Of a DNA stretch of 33,666 bases, positions 1 through 7,891 are shown in pieces (position 1 is the first letter of the stretch; every line of letters begins with the position of its first letter). Origin of the DNA: Oscillibacter valericigenes (lineage in GTDB: Bacteria > Bacillota > Clostridia > Oscillospirales > Oscillospiraceae). The stretch covers positions 1 through 33,666 of the forward strand of contig NZ_JACSNX010000026.1 of assembly GCF_016902445.1 (NCBI RefSeq), in the 5' to 3' direction. Both the position numbers and the translations under genes were made by a program. The notes beneath the pieces are model-generated. The model searched no databases. It was given only the letters and a program-made list of their open reading frames with translations, and was not told the DNA's origin.

Positions 1-2
1 GG

Positions 3-137
3 GAGGGCGGGCTCCGCCTGCCCGACCAAAATGAGATCCGGGGCCCCCGCCGCGCTGCAGGCGCGGTGGGGCGGCAGGCGCGGAAGCTGCGGATCGAGAA
101 CGACGCGGCAGAGCGTTCAATGACAAAGGGGAGATGA
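3..137 (+). CDS. 3' end of a phage structural gene, probably portal (partial)
   Basis: An open frame enters from the left edge and stops at TGA 135-137, giving a charged, Arg/Glu-rich 44-residue tail. The next frame over also stays open until TGA 121-123, so the frame choice is a judgement. This one has the more protein-like composition and ends 9 bases before the next start. In PBSX-type clusters the gene before the protease encodes the portal (XkdE), so this is most likely the portal C-terminus. That rests on position only; no motif is visible. Confidence 0.4.
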   Translation, partial: EGGLRLPDQNEIRGPRRAAGAVGRQARKLRIENDAAERSMTKGR

Positions 138-146
138 GAGATCAAC

Positions 147-1025
147 ATGGAGATTCAGAAGGATCTGACAGGGGCATCCGGCGTGCCGGCGGAGGCGGAG
201 CTGGCGGAGATCAACCGCTTTGCCAAGTCGCCCCTGCAGGCGGAGGAGGTGTACGCCTTCTCCCTGCGGCTGTGCGACAACGAGGTGGACCGGGACTGGG
301 AGCGGTTCGATGAGACGGCGCTCAACGCGCTGGGGGACCTGTTCGTGGGAAAGAGCGGCATCTTTGACCACCAGTGGACGGCAGAGGGGCAGACCGCCCG
401 CATCTACCGGGCCCAGGTGGTGCGGGAACCCGCTCAGATGACTGCGGCGGGGGACGGCTACTGCTGGCTGAAGGCCTGGGCGTATCTGCTGCGGACGGAG
501 AAGAACGCGGACCTGATCGCGGAGATCGAAGGGGGGATCAAGCGGGAGGTCAGCGTGGGGTGCAGCGTGGCCCGGCGGGTGTGCTCCATCTGCGGGGCGG
601 AGGGCGGCACCTGCCAGCACGTGCCGGGGCAGCGGTACGGCGAGCGGCTGTGCTACCTGGAGCTGCGGGAGCCCACTGACGCCTACGAGTGGTCCTTCGT
701 GGCGGTGCCGGCCCAGCGGAAGGCAGGCGTGCTGAAACGGTATGGCCCCGAGGACGAGGGGGTGGCACGGCTGCGGGCCCAGGCGGAGCTGGGACGGAAA
801 TATCTGCAAGAGCTGCGCCGGGAGGTGACGCGCCTTGCCATGCTGGCGGACGACGGCGTGGACGGCGGCGCCCTGGCCAAGGCGACGGAGCATCTGGCGG
901 AACCGGAGCTGCTGGAGCTGAAACGGGTCTATGAGGCCCAGGTGGCCCGGCGGTTCCCGCCGTCGCCCCAGCTGCGGAGCCGGGGAACGGCCAGGACAGA
1001 GGACAAGATGGAATTTCTGATTTGA
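147..1025 (+). CDS. Phage prohead protease / XkdF-like protein
   Basis: A 292-aa protein in the slot between portal and capsid genes, where phages encode the enzyme that trims scaffold and capsid precursors. It resembles phage serine prohead proteases: a His in GIFDHQW (about residue 75), a Ser in KREVSVGCS (about residue 135), and the conserved stretch ending YEWSFVAVPAQRKAGV (about residue 195). The last third is charged and helical (RAQAELGRKYLQELRREV), like a scaffold domain fused to the protease. Four Cys in VCSICGAEGGTC (about residues 145-155) form a small knuckle that could bind zinc, which is an odd addition. The GGGGAG upstream is a plausible ribosome site. The family is likely; the catalytic residues are inferred. 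Confidence 0.72.
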   Translation: MEIQKDLTGASGVPAEAELAEINRFAKSPLQAEEVYAFSLRLCDNEVDRDWERFDETALNALGDLFVGKSGIFDHQWTAEGQTARIYRAQVVREPAQMTAAGDGYCWLKAWAYLLRTEKNADLIAEIEGGIKREVSVGCSVARRVCSICGAEGGTCQHVPGQRYGERLCYLELREPTDAYEWSFVAVPAQRKAGVLKRYGPEDEGVARLRAQAELGRKYLQELRREVTRLAMLADDGVDGGALAKATEHLAEPELLELKRVYEAQVARRFPPSPQLRSRGTARTEDKMEFLI

Positions 1026-1037
1026 GAGGGAGGACGC

Positions 1038-1397
1038 ATGATGAAACTTTCTTATGAGGGCATCGGCCAGTGGGCCGCCACTTTTGCCTGTGATGATCTG
1101 GCGGAGGGGGAGCTGGTGAAGATCAGCGGAAACGGCACGGTGGCCGCCTGCGGGGCGGGCGACGATTTCTGCGGCATGGTGCTGTCGGTGAGCCGGGGCG
1201 GCGACGCCTGCGCCGTGGCCCTGGGGGGCATGGTCACCGCCGGGTACACCGTGCCGGCGGAGGGCGCTGCACCGGCCCTGGGCTGGAGCGGCCTCAGCGC
1301 CGACGGCGAGGGCGGCGTCCAGGCAGACGCGGACGGCAGCACTTATCTGGTGGTGGATGTGGACACCACCGCCAAGACTGTGACCTTTGTACTGTGA
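1038..1397 (+). CDS. Capsid decoration (cement) protein-like
   Basis: A 119-aa, Gly/Ala/Val-rich, probably all-beta protein with a short barrel-like pattern (LAEGELVKISGNGTV, then FCGMVLSV, then VALGGMVTAGY). It lies directly before the major capsid gene. Small proteins here in dsDNA phages often stabilise the head (DUF2190-like), and the repeated phrase 'gives a functional value, then a Gly turn' fits that group. GGGAGGA lies just before tandem ATGs at 1038 and 1041. The function is inferred from position and composition; a scaffold role is less likely because helices are few. Confidence 0.55.
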   Translation: MMKLSYEGIGQWAATFACDDLAEGELVKISGNGTVAACGAGDDFCGMVLSVSRGGDACAVALGGMVTAGYTVPAEGAAPALGWSGLSADGEGGVQADADGSTYLVVDVDTTAKTVTFVL

Positions 1398-1411
1398 GGA
1401 GGAGAGCACAC

Positions 1412-2443
1412 ATGGCCTATCATTTTGAAAACATCAAGCTGGAGAAGGGAATGTACGGCCGCAGCGGCCGCAGCTTTTCCCAGACCCTGGAGGAGCTGGA
1501 TCCCAGCGAGCACTACCGGGGCACGCCTCTGGAGGGGCTGGACGCCTTCCAGCGGCAGCTGAAGCGCTTTGACATCCATGTGAAGGGAACGGGCAGCGAC
1601 ATGGTGGAGAAGTTCTTCCACACCTCCGACTCCGCCGTGCTGTTCCCGGAGTTCGTCTCCCGGGTGGTGCGGCAGGGGATGGAGGAGGAGAGCATCCTGC
1701 CGGCCATTACTGCCACGGTGACCAGATTCGACGGCATGGACTACCGGTCCATCGCCTCCGTGCCCAGCGAGGAGGACAAAAAGCTCCGCCGGGTGGAGGA
1801 GGGGGCCCGGATCCCGGAGACCACCGTCCGCACCCAGGAGAACCTGGTGCACCTCCACAAGCGGGGGCGGATGCTGGTGGCCTCCTACGAGGCCATCCGG
1901 TTCCAGCGGCTGGACCTGTTCTCCGTGACGCTGCGGCAGATCGGCGCCTACATCGGTCGGATGCACCTGGAGGACGCCATCGCCGTGCTGCGTGACGGCG
2001 ACGGCAACGACAACGCCGCCGCGCAGTACACCATCGGCACCAAGCCCATGTCCGGCACCAAGGGGACGCTGACCTACGACGCGTTGCTGGAGTTCTGGAG
2101 CCAGTTCGACCCCTACACCATGAACACCATGCTGGTGGGCAGCGACGTGATGCTGGCCATGCTGAAGCTGGACGAGTTCCAGAATCCCCTGACGGGGCTG
2201 AACTTCCAGGGCACCGGCACGTTGACCACGCCTCTGGGGGCAAAGCTTCTGCGGACTTCCGCCATGCCGGCGGGCATCCTCATCGGCCTGGACAGGAACT
2301 ACGCCCTGGAGCAGATCTGCGGCAGCGAGGTCACGGTGGAGTATGACAAGCTCATCGACCGCCAGCTGGAGCGGGCGGCCATCACCTCCATCTCCGGCTT
2401 TGCCAAGCTGTTCACGGAGGCCTCCAAGGTCCTGGTGGTATGA
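1412..2443 (+). CDS. Phage major capsid protein (XkdG-like)
   Basis: A 343-aa protein that would form the head shell. ATG 1412 is preferred because GAGGAGGAG sits 8 bases upstream; the frame stays open further upstream, but only as overlap with the previous gene. Features expected of the HK97 fold include a charged N-arm (residues 1-60), a central EEGARIPETTVRTQENLVHLHKRGRML segment read across about residues 125-150, and a C-terminal VTVEYDKLIDRQLERAAI strand and helix. The stop overlaps the next start as ATGA, so the genes are translationally coupled. Size and place match XkdG of PBSX. Confident as capsid; the fold is not proven by eye. Confidence 0.78.
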   Translation: MAYHFENIKLEKGMYGRSGRSFSQTLEELDPSEHYRGTPLEGLDAFQRQLKRFDIHVKGTGSDMVEKFFHTSDSAVLFPEFVSRVVRQGMEEESILPAITATVTRFDGMDYRSIASVPSEEDKKLRRVEEGARIPETTVRTQENLVHLHKRGRMLVASYEAIRFQRLDLFSVTLRQIGAYIGRMHLEDAIAVLRDGDGNDNAAAQYTIGTKPMSGTKGTLTYDALLEFWSQFDPYTMNTMLVGSDVMLAMLKLDEFQNPLTGLNFQGTGTLTTPLGAKLLRTSAMPAGILIGLDRNYALEQICGSEVTVEYDKLIDRQLERAAITSISGFAKLFTEASKVLVV

Positions 2444-2808
2444 GCACGGAGACCATCCTGACGCTGGCCAAGGTCCTCTCCGGCGCCGGAGAGGACGAGG
2501 AGCCCCTGCTGGAGGCACTGTGTCAGGCGGCGGAGCGGCAGTGGGAGAGGCGGCTGCGGCCGGGGGTGACGGCGGAGGACTGCGGCGAGGCGTTTCCCTG
2601 CGCCGCGGCTTTCACCGCCGCCGCGGACCTGGCGGCGGCGCGGGGCGGCGGCCAGGTGTCCGGCTTCACGGCGGGCAGCGTGTCCGTACAGGCACGGAGC
2701 CCGGCGGAGGCGGGGACCCAGGCGGCGGAGCTGCGGCGCACCGCCTGGCGGCTGATGGCGCCCTTCGCGGTGCCGGGAGACTTTGCGTTTCAAGGAGTGA
2801 GAGGATGA
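2440..2808 (+). CDS. Head-tail connector protein (XkdH position)
   Basis: A 122-aa protein starting at the ATGA overlap with the capsid stop. It is rich in Ala and Glu and mainly helical, with LLEALCQAAERQWERRL near residue 25 and AGTQAAELRRTAWRLMAPFA near residue 95. This is the usual look of gp6/gp15-type adaptor proteins that bind the portal ring. It ends on another 4-base overlap with the following gene. The assignment comes from gene order in PBSX-like operons; no diagnostic motif is present. Confidence 0.55.
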   Translation: MSTETILTLAKVLSGAGEDEEPLLEALCQAAERQWERRLRPGVTAEDCGEAFPCAAAFTAAADLAAARGGGQVSGFTAGSVSVQARSPAEAGTQAAELRRTAWRLMAPFAVPGDFAFQGVRG

Positions 2809-3134
2809 CAGGCTGGGTACGGCAGATCCTGGAGCGGTATGGCCAGAAGGTCACCGTCCAGACCGGGGAGACCACGGTGGACGTGCGGGCGTTTTTGCAG
2901 CCGGTGCCGGAGCGGAGTGAGCGGGCCCGGGAGGAGGCCACCCCCATCGGCTGGGTGGACGTGCGGCTGTGGCTGTATCTGGGGCAGATGGCCCTGGAGG
3001 AGACGGACACCCTGGGGTGGAACGGCTGGACCTTCCGGGTGCGCAGCTGCAGACCCTATTATGTCGGCGACAGGCTGTCCCATTACTGGGCGGTCCTGGA
3101 GCGGGAACGGGAGGCAGCGGGATGCGGGAGCTGA
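2805..3134 (+). CDS. Head-tail adaptor / minor head protein (XkdI position)
   Basis: A 109-aa protein whose ATG at 2805 overlaps the preceding stop, with AAGGAG upstream. The middle and end look like a small beta-barrel (VDVRLWLYLGQMALEETDT, then GWTFRVRSCRPYYVGDRLSHYWAVLE). Similar small proteins between connector and sheath in myophages act as head-closure factors. The GW-FRVR...YYVGD pattern recalls stopper proteins of clostridial phages, but this was recognised by eye only. Confidence 0.55.
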   Translation: MTGWVRQILERYGQKVTVQTGETTVDVRAFLQPVPERSERAREEATPIGWVDVRLWLYLGQMALEETDTLGWNGWTFRVRSCRPYYVGDRLSHYWAVLEREREAAGCGS

Positions 3135-3616
3135 ATCAGATCCGGGACGCGGTGGTCACTGCCCTGCGGGCGGCAGGGCTGTGCACGCTGGCGTCCTATC
3201 CGGACCAGCGGGCCAGGCGGTACGCCGGCCCGGTGGCGGCGGTGGCCGTGGACACGGCGGAGAGCCGGACCGTAGGGTTCTGCAACTATCTGGGCGAGGT
3301 CAGCGACCCTGAAACGGGACAGGTGCGGGAGCTGTACGGCAAGCAGCTGGACGCGGTGATCTCCGTGGAGATCCGGGGGCAGCGGGCCGCGGACTGTGAG
3401 ACAGGCTGCGAAACGGCGGCGGAGGTGCTGCTGGGAGGGCTGCCCTCCGGCATCCGTCCCGGGGAGCTGAGCTGGGAGGCCCTGTCCTGGGAGCGGGAGA
3501 CGGAGAGCTTCCTGCGGCGGGGACGGCTCCAGTGCCGGGCCTGGTTTCAGGCCCAGACAGAGGACGGCAATACCATGTTTTTGGATTTTCAATTGAAGGG
3601 AGCAGTGACCAAGTGA
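3122..3616 (+). CDS. Tail completion / terminator protein (XkdJ position)
   Basis: A 164-aa protein overlapping the previous gene by 13 bases and the sheath gene by 4. It starts with a helix (MRELNQIRDAVVTALRAAG) and continues with alternating strands, the layout of tail-terminator proteins that cap the tube and join it to the head. The C-terminal RRGRLQCRAWFQAQTEDGNTMFLDF is strand-rich. Its place immediately before the sheath matches XkdJ of PBSX. The function is inferred from synteny. Confidence 0.55.
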   Translation: MRELNQIRDAVVTALRAAGLCTLASYPDQRARRYAGPVAAVAVDTAESRTVGFCNYLGEVSDPETGQVRELYGKQLDAVISVEIRGQRAADCETGCETAAEVLLGGLPSGIRPGELSWEALSWERETESFLRRGRLQCRAWFQAQTEDGNTMFLDFQLKGAVTK

Positions 3617-4680
3617 GCGAGATCTTGCATGAGCGGCCGGGGGTGTACTCCAGCTATGACGCATCGGCGGTGATCTCCGCCGGACGGGCCGCCAAGGTCA
3701 TCGGCGTGGCGGCCAAGGCGGCCAAGGGCACCGCCGGGGAGGCGGTGACTCTGACAGGCTACGCCGCCGGCGTGGCGGCCTTCGGCGAGGACGGGGCGGA
3801 CACGCCGGGGATGAGCACCATCCTGCGGCTGCTGTTCGCCAACGGCGCCGCCACGGTGACAGCAGTCCGGGTGGCGGAGGCCGGGGCAGTGAAGGACTAC
3901 CAGGACGCCTTTGCGGCCCTGGGACAGCAGGCGGCCCAGATCCTGGTGTGTGACAGCGCCGAGGAGACGGTGCAGCAGGCCCTGCGCTCCGCGGTGGAGG
4001 ACGCCTCCTCCGCCCGGATGGAGCGCATCGCCGTGGTGGGCGGCGACGGAGAGACGGCGGCAGAGCTGGTGACCCACGCGGCGGAACTGAACAGCGAGCG
4101 GATGGTGCTGGTGGGCCCCGACGCCCTGGACAGCGGCGGAAAGACGCTGCCCGGCGTGTTCGCCGCGGCGGCGCTGGCGGGGGTCATCGCCTCCGGCCGG
4201 GATCCGGCGGTGCCCCTGAACGGGGCCGAGGTCCGGGGACTGGGGGGACTGAGCACCTCTTACAGCGACAACGACATCGACCTGCTGGTGCGGGGCGGCG
4301 TAACGCCCCTGGAGAGCGTGGCGGGAGTGGTGTCCCCGGTGCGGGGCATTACCACCCGGACCACCACCGGCGGCGCGGCGGACACCACCTGGCGGGAGCT
4401 GACCACGATCCTGATCGTGGACGACGTGATCCCGGCGGTGCGGCAGGCCCTGCGGAGCAAGTTCACCCGGGCCAAGAACACCGCCCAGAGCCGCAGTGCC
4501 ATCCGCTCCCAGGTGATCGTGGAGCTGGAGAAGAAGGTGGCGGAGGAGATCATCGACAGCTACGGAGAGGTGACGGTGAGCCCCTCTGAGGACGATCCCG
4601 CCGTGTGCCTGGTGGAATTCAGCTTTGCGGTGGCCCACGGGCTGAACCAGATCTATCTGACGGTCCACATCACGGTGTAA
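3613..4680 (+). CDS. Contractile tail sheath protein (XkdK-like)
   Basis: A 355-aa tail sheath subunit. GTG 3613 is chosen because it overlaps the upstream stop as GTGA and AAGGGAG lies about 9 bases ahead; the frame continues upstream only inside the previous gene. The N-terminus VSEILHERPGVYSSYDASAV has the PGVY motif typical of sheath proteins, and the C-terminal domain (TTWRELTTILIVDDVIPAVR, then the strand-rich end FSFAVAHGLNQIYLTVHITV) fits the conserved sheath core. At 355 residues it is compact, like XkdK rather than T4 gp18 (about 660). It shows the particle has a contractile tail. Confidence 0.88.
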   Translation: MSEILHERPGVYSSYDASAVISAGRAAKVIGVAAKAAKGTAGEAVTLTGYAAGVAAFGEDGADTPGMSTILRLLFANGAATVTAVRVAEAGAVKDYQDAFAALGQQAAQILVCDSAEETVQQALRSAVEDASSARMERIAVVGGDGETAAELVTHAAELNSERMVLVGPDALDSGGKTLPGVFAAAALAGVIASGRDPAVPLNGAEVRGLGGLSTSYSDNDIDLLVRGGVTPLESVAGVVSPVRGITTRTTTGGAADTTWRELTTILIVDDVIPAVRQALRSKFTRAKNTAQSRSAIRSQVIVELEKKVAEEIIDSYGEVTVSPSEDDPAVCLVEFSFAVAHGLNQIYLTVHITV

Positions 4681-4692
4681 GGAGGAGACGGT

Positions 4693-5082
4693 ATGGAAGC
4701 AAAGGGATTTCCCACCAGCGCGGACATCTATCTGGAGCTGGACGGGAAGAAGATCGCGGTGGTCCAGGGCTACACCGCCCGGGCCAGCAAATCCAGCCAG
4801 AGCGTGGAGGCCTTCGGCGAGAGCGAGCCGGTGGCCACCATCGAGGGCCAGCGGAAGTACACCCTGGAGCTGACCCGGCTGTACGCCACCGAGGACGCGG
4901 TGTCCGACGGCATCAACTTCTACGAGCTGCGGGACTTCTCCCTGGTGATCTGCAAGCCGGACCGGAAGGTCATCTACAGCGGCTGCCAGTGGAGCGCCAT
5001 CCAGGAGGAGGGGCAGCTGAACGCCATGGTGGCGGAGAAGGTGACGGTGGTGGCCTCCAAGCGGATCGAGACCACGGCATGA
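4693..5082 (+). CDS. Tail tube protein (XkdM-like)
   Basis: A 129-aa inner tube subunit with a strong AAGGAGG site 6 bases before ATG. It has the typical order of this family: a strand-turn-strand start (ADIYLELDGKKIAVVQGYTAR), a GQRKYTLELTRLY strand, and a C-terminal MVAEKVTVVASKRIETT. It directly follows the sheath gene, as in PBSX. With the sheath it defines a myophage-type tail. Its stop overlaps the next start. Confidence 0.82.
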   Translation: MEAKGFPTSADIYLELDGKKIAVVQGYTARASKSSQSVEAFGESEPVATIEGQRKYTLELTRLYATEDAVSDGINFYELRDFSLVICKPDRKVIYSGCQWSAIQEEGQLNAMVAEKVTVVASKRIETTA

Positions 5083-5390
5083 TGGAGGAGCTGGACGAGC
5101 TGCGGCCGCCCACGGCCTGGCGGCTGCTGGAGATCTGGCGGGGGACCCGGGAGCTGGCGGAGGAGCCCCTGGAGCGGGCCCTGCTGTGCAACGCCCAGGT
5201 GCTGGCGGAGAGCTGCCTGTATCAGGGGGCACCGGTGTTCTCCAATGGCGGGGACGTGTTGGCCCGGCTGACCGCCGGAGAGATGGAGGCGCTGCTGCGC
5301 CGCCTGTCGGGAGAGGCGTCCTCCCCTGCCCCGGCGGCGGTGAACCGGAACTTTGAGCAGAGCCGGTTCCAGGCGCTGAGGGAGGGCTGA
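5079..5390 (+). CDS. Tail assembly chaperone-like protein (XkdN position)
   Basis: A 103-aa helical, acidic protein (RPPTAWRLLEIWRGTRELAEEPLERALL) starting at either of two adjacent ATGs (5079 or 5082) over the tube gene stop. Genes here normally encode the chaperones that coat the tape-measure protein during tail assembly, often with a programmed frameshift to make a longer form. No slippery heptamer is evident near the end, and the next gene begins one base after the stop in a different frame. The role is inferred from position. Confidence 0.55.
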   Translation: MMEELDELRPPTAWRLLEIWRGTRELAEEPLERALLCNAQVLAESCLYQGAPVFSNGGDVLARLTAGEMEALLRRLSGEASSPAPAAVNRNFEQSRFQALREG

Positions 5391-5391
5391 G

Positions 5392-5946
5392 ATGGAGTAC
5401 ATCCGGGAGATGCTGCTGCGGCAGCGAACGGCCCTGGCCCGGCTGATGCTGGGCGCCGGAGGGCGGGACACGGCGGAGGCGTCCTCTGCTCCGGCGCATG
5501 CGGGAGAGACTAATCTGCCGGAAAGCGGAGCGGGCCGGAGAACGGCAGCCTCCGGCGGACGGGAGAACGCCCGCCGGGCAGGCGGGCAGCAGGCTGTGAC
5601 AGCGGCCGCAGCCACGGGGGGACCTCCCTCGGCGGGAGAGACCCTGCGGCAGGCCCTGGCCCGGAAGAGCGCGGCCCGGCGGGCGGCGGCTCCCTTCGGC
5701 CTGACCGGCGTCGGAGGGATCGTCCGGTCGGGCCGGAGCCGGCGGGGAACTGGGAGTGACGCGGCAGATCGCTCCAGCGGGGCCGGGGCAGCCGGTCCCG
5801 CCGGAGAGGAAGCTGAGTCGGCGGTCCTGACGGCGGAGTTCCGGCGGCCGGTGGAGGCCGGAGCGGGAGAGAGCGCCCGGGTGCTGTCCCGGGCCGTTCA
5901 GCAGGATGCCCGCCGGTATGACGGCGGGTTCCGGCTGTATGAATAA
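5392..5946 (+). CDS. Low-complexity 184-aa protein in the tape-measure position
   Basis: I do not recognise this protein. It starts one base after the chaperone-like gene, with GGGAGG about 7 bases upstream. Residues 1-22 (MEYIREMLLRQRTALARLML) and about 80-95 (GETLRQALARKSAARR) can form helices. The rest is Ala/Gly/Ser/Arg-rich and probably disordered, and the end (SRAVQQDARRYDGGFRLYE) is again ordered. Myophage clusters carry a tape-measure gene of roughly 600-1500 codons exactly here (xkdO in PBSX). No room for one exists, so this is either a drastically shortened tape measure, a chaperone partner, or what remains after a deletion. Confidence 0.6.
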   Translation: MEYIREMLLRQRTALARLMLGAGGRDTAEASSAPAHAGETNLPESGAGRRTAASGGRENARRAGGQQAVTAAAATGGPPSAGETLRQALARKSAARRAAAPFGLTGVGGIVRSGRSRRGTGSDAADRSSGAGAAGPAGEEAESAVLTAEFRRPVEAGAGESARVLSRAVQQDARRYDGGFRLYE

Positions 5947-5958
5947 GGAGGTGAGGGC

Positions 5959-6540
5959 TTGCTGTTGAAGCCCATGCGGTATAAGGACTACACCTGGCCC
6001 CACAACCCGGAGACCTATACGGTGGAGTACCGCCGGCAGGTGGCGGCCCACAAGGTGCCGCTGGGAGGATGGTGCCTGCAGGACCTGGGATGGACTTACC
6101 GGATCTTTCAGGGCGAGGGGACCTTTGCCGGGGAGGATGCCTATGGGGAGTTTCAGGCGCTGGCAGAGGTCTTTGACCAGCCGGGGCCGGGGCTGCTGGT
6201 GCACCCGGTGTGGCGGACCGTCAGCGCCCACTTCGTGACGCTGGAGCTGCTGGAGGAGCCGCTGCCGGACTATGTGCGGTACAGCTTCTCCTTCTGGGAG
6301 GACGGCGCGGCCCCCGGCGGCGGGCTGACGGAGGTGGCAGAGGAGAGCGGCACGGCTTCCGGCGGCGGGAGCACTGCCTCTTCCGGCGGCCAGACCGCCG
6401 TCTATACAGTGCGGAAAGGAGACACCCTGTGGGGGATCGCCGGGCGGTACGGTGTGGCGCTGACGGCCCTGATCGTAGCCAATCCCCAGATCAAGAATCC
6501 CAACTTGATCTACCCGGGGGATCAGGTGCGGATACCATGA
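5959..6540 (+). CDS. LysM-domain baseplate hub protein (XkdP-like)
   Basis: A 193-aa protein, probably started by TTG 5959: AGGAGG lies 7 bases before it, and no ATG sits at a good distance. Residues 1-115 (RYKDYTWPHNPETYTVEYRRQ) look like the N-terminal part of DNA-circulation/hub proteins of Mu-like phages. A Gly/Ser linker (about 118-140) leads to a C-terminal LysM domain (YTVRKGDTLWGIAGRYG ... NPNLIYPGDQVRIP) that binds peptidoglycan chains. It probably anchors the tube tip to the wall or hub. XkdP of PBSX has the same LysM end and map position. The stop overlaps the next start. Confidence 0.78.
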   Translation: MLLKPMRYKDYTWPHNPETYTVEYRRQVAAHKVPLGGWCLQDLGWTYRIFQGEGTFAGEDAYGEFQALAEVFDQPGPGLLVHPVWRTVSAHFVTLELLEEPLPDYVRYSFSFWEDGAAPGGGLTEVAEESGTASGGGSTASSGGQTAVYTVRKGDTLWGIAGRYGVALTALIVANPQIKNPNLIYPGDQVRIP

Positions 6541-7487
6541 GAGGACGGATCATCACCAGCAGTCACCGGGTCTACGATCTGCCGGTGCTGCTGCGCTGGA
6601 ACATGACCTACACAGGAAGCGTGCCCTGCGACAGCTACACGGTCACCTGCGTCTATGACAAGACCATGGCGGAGCCGCTGCATCTGGCAGCGGGCTTCCT
6701 GGCGCTGGGGAAAGACGACCAGGTCCTGCTGCGGGGCATCGTGGACGAGTACGCAGTGGAACTGTCTCCGGAGGGGCTGACGGTGACTATCTGCGGCCGG
6801 GGCTACGCCGCCCGGCTGCTGGACAATGAGTCCCGACCGGTGACGTATCAGGGGGCCACGCTGGAGGAGATCGTGCGGTGCCACGTGACCCCCTACGGCA
6901 TCACTGCCGCGGAGATTGCACCGGTGTCCGCAACCTCTGTCTACACGGTGGCCTCCGGCACCAGCCAGTGGAAGGCGCTGGAGAGCTTCTGCCGGACGTA
7001 TGGGGGCTTTGCGCCCCGCTTCCGGCGGGACGGCCTGCTGGTGGCGGCGCCGGAGCGGGACGACGGGCGGCGCATCGTCATCGGTGCGGACAGCCCGGTC
7101 CTCTCCTGCACTCTGCGGGAGGACCACTACGGCGTGCTGACGGAGGTGCTGGTCATCGACAAGACCCGGAACGTGTCCTACAGCGTGAAAAACCAGGATA
7201 TGATCGACCGGGGCGGCCAGTGCCGCCGGGTGGTGTACACCCCAGGGCAGAGCACCTGGGCCGCCATGCGGTACACCGGGGAATACCAGATCCGGCGGTC
7301 CCGGGAGGAGGAAGTGACCATCGAACTGGAGCTGGCCGGGTGCTTTCTGGCGTTTCCAGGAGACGTGGTCCGGCTGCGGCTGGAGGCACTGGGCATCGAC
7401 GGGGAGTACCGGGTGGCGGAGGCGGAGAACACGGCCTCTCCGGAAAGGGGAGAGGTCAGCAGATTGACACTGAGGGAGCGGATGTAG
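6537..7487 (+). CDS. Baseplate hub protein (XkdQ-like)
   Basis: A 316-aa protein starting at the ATGA overlap. Length and order match XkdQ, the hub protein related to T4 gp27 and Mu gp44. Visible features are an N-terminal strand pattern (YDLPVLLRWNMTYTGSVPCDSYTVTC), a hub core with SGTSQWKALESFCRTYGGFAPRF at about residue 140, and the end GDVVRLRLEALGIDGEYRVAEAENT, a strand-turn motif typical of hub barrels. It would sit under the tube and carry the spike. The next gene begins directly after its TAG stop. Confidence 0.75.
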   Translation: MRGRIITSSHRVYDLPVLLRWNMTYTGSVPCDSYTVTCVYDKTMAEPLHLAAGFLALGKDDQVLLRGIVDEYAVELSPEGLTVTICGRGYAARLLDNESRPVTYQGATLEEIVRCHVTPYGITAAEIAPVSATSVYTVASGTSQWKALESFCRTYGGFAPRFRRDGLLVAAPERDDGRRIVIGADSPVLSCTLREDHYGVLTEVLVIDKTRNVSYSVKNQDMIDRGGQCRRVVYTPGQSTWAAMRYTGEYQIRRSREEEVTIELELAGCFLAFPGDVVRLRLEALGIDGEYRVAEAENTASPERGEVSRLTLRERM

Positions 7488-7880
7488 ATGTGGCTATCGA
7501 GACAGATCAAGCCGGCGGTGCCCACGGCGGACGCCGATCTGGGCATGACCACCATCACCGGAGACAGCGTGGGCGTGGTCACCCGGGGCGAGGTGCGGGC
7601 CCTGCCGGTCTACGGCCCCGGCGGGTATGTTTGGATGCCGGAGAGCGGGGCTGCCGTGCTGGTGATCAAGGGCGGCCCCGGCGGAGAAGAGCAGTGCGTG
7701 GCCGGCACCCGGCAGGGGCAGATCCCGGATGGAATGGGCCCTGGGGAGGTGTACCTCTTCACCCCCGGGGGAAACAGCGTGTATCTGCAAAGCGACGGCT
7801 CCATCCGGCTGGAGGGGGATATCCGGATCCAGGGGAGCCTGACGGTGAACGGTGAACCCTATAAGCCCTGTGAATGTTAG
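7488..7880 (+). CDS. Baseplate spike protein (gp45/gpV-like, XkdR position)
   Basis: A 130-aa, Gly-rich, strand-rich protein. An OB-like N-terminal half (MTTITGDSVGVVTRGEVRALPVYGPGGYVWMPE) is followed by a repetitive end in which NSVYLQSDGSIRLEGDIRIQGSLTVNGE suggests a trimeric beta-helix. This is the architecture of phage puncturing tips. It ends in PCEC with two Cys; the His/Cys tip seen in some spikes that bind iron is possible but not shown. ATG 7488 follows the upstream TAG without a gap, so translation is likely coupled. Confidence 0.68.
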   Translation: MWLSRQIKPAVPTADADLGMTTITGDSVGVVTRGEVRALPVYGPGGYVWMPESGAAVLVIKGGPGGEEQCVAGTRQGQIPDGMGPGEVYLFTPGGNSVYLQSDGSIRLEGDIRIQGSLTVNGEPYKPCEC

Positions 7881-7891
7881 GAGGAGTGCAG

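Noticed and set aside
5079..5400. Programmed frameshift from the chaperone-like gene into the 184-aa gene
   Set aside because: No slippery heptamer was found near 5380, and the second gene has its own ribosome site and ATG.
3589..6231. 880-codon minus-strand frame across the phage tail genes
   Set aside because: Antisense shadow of the sheath to hub genes; Pro/Arg-rich composition and no ribosome site. It is not a hidden tape-measure gene.
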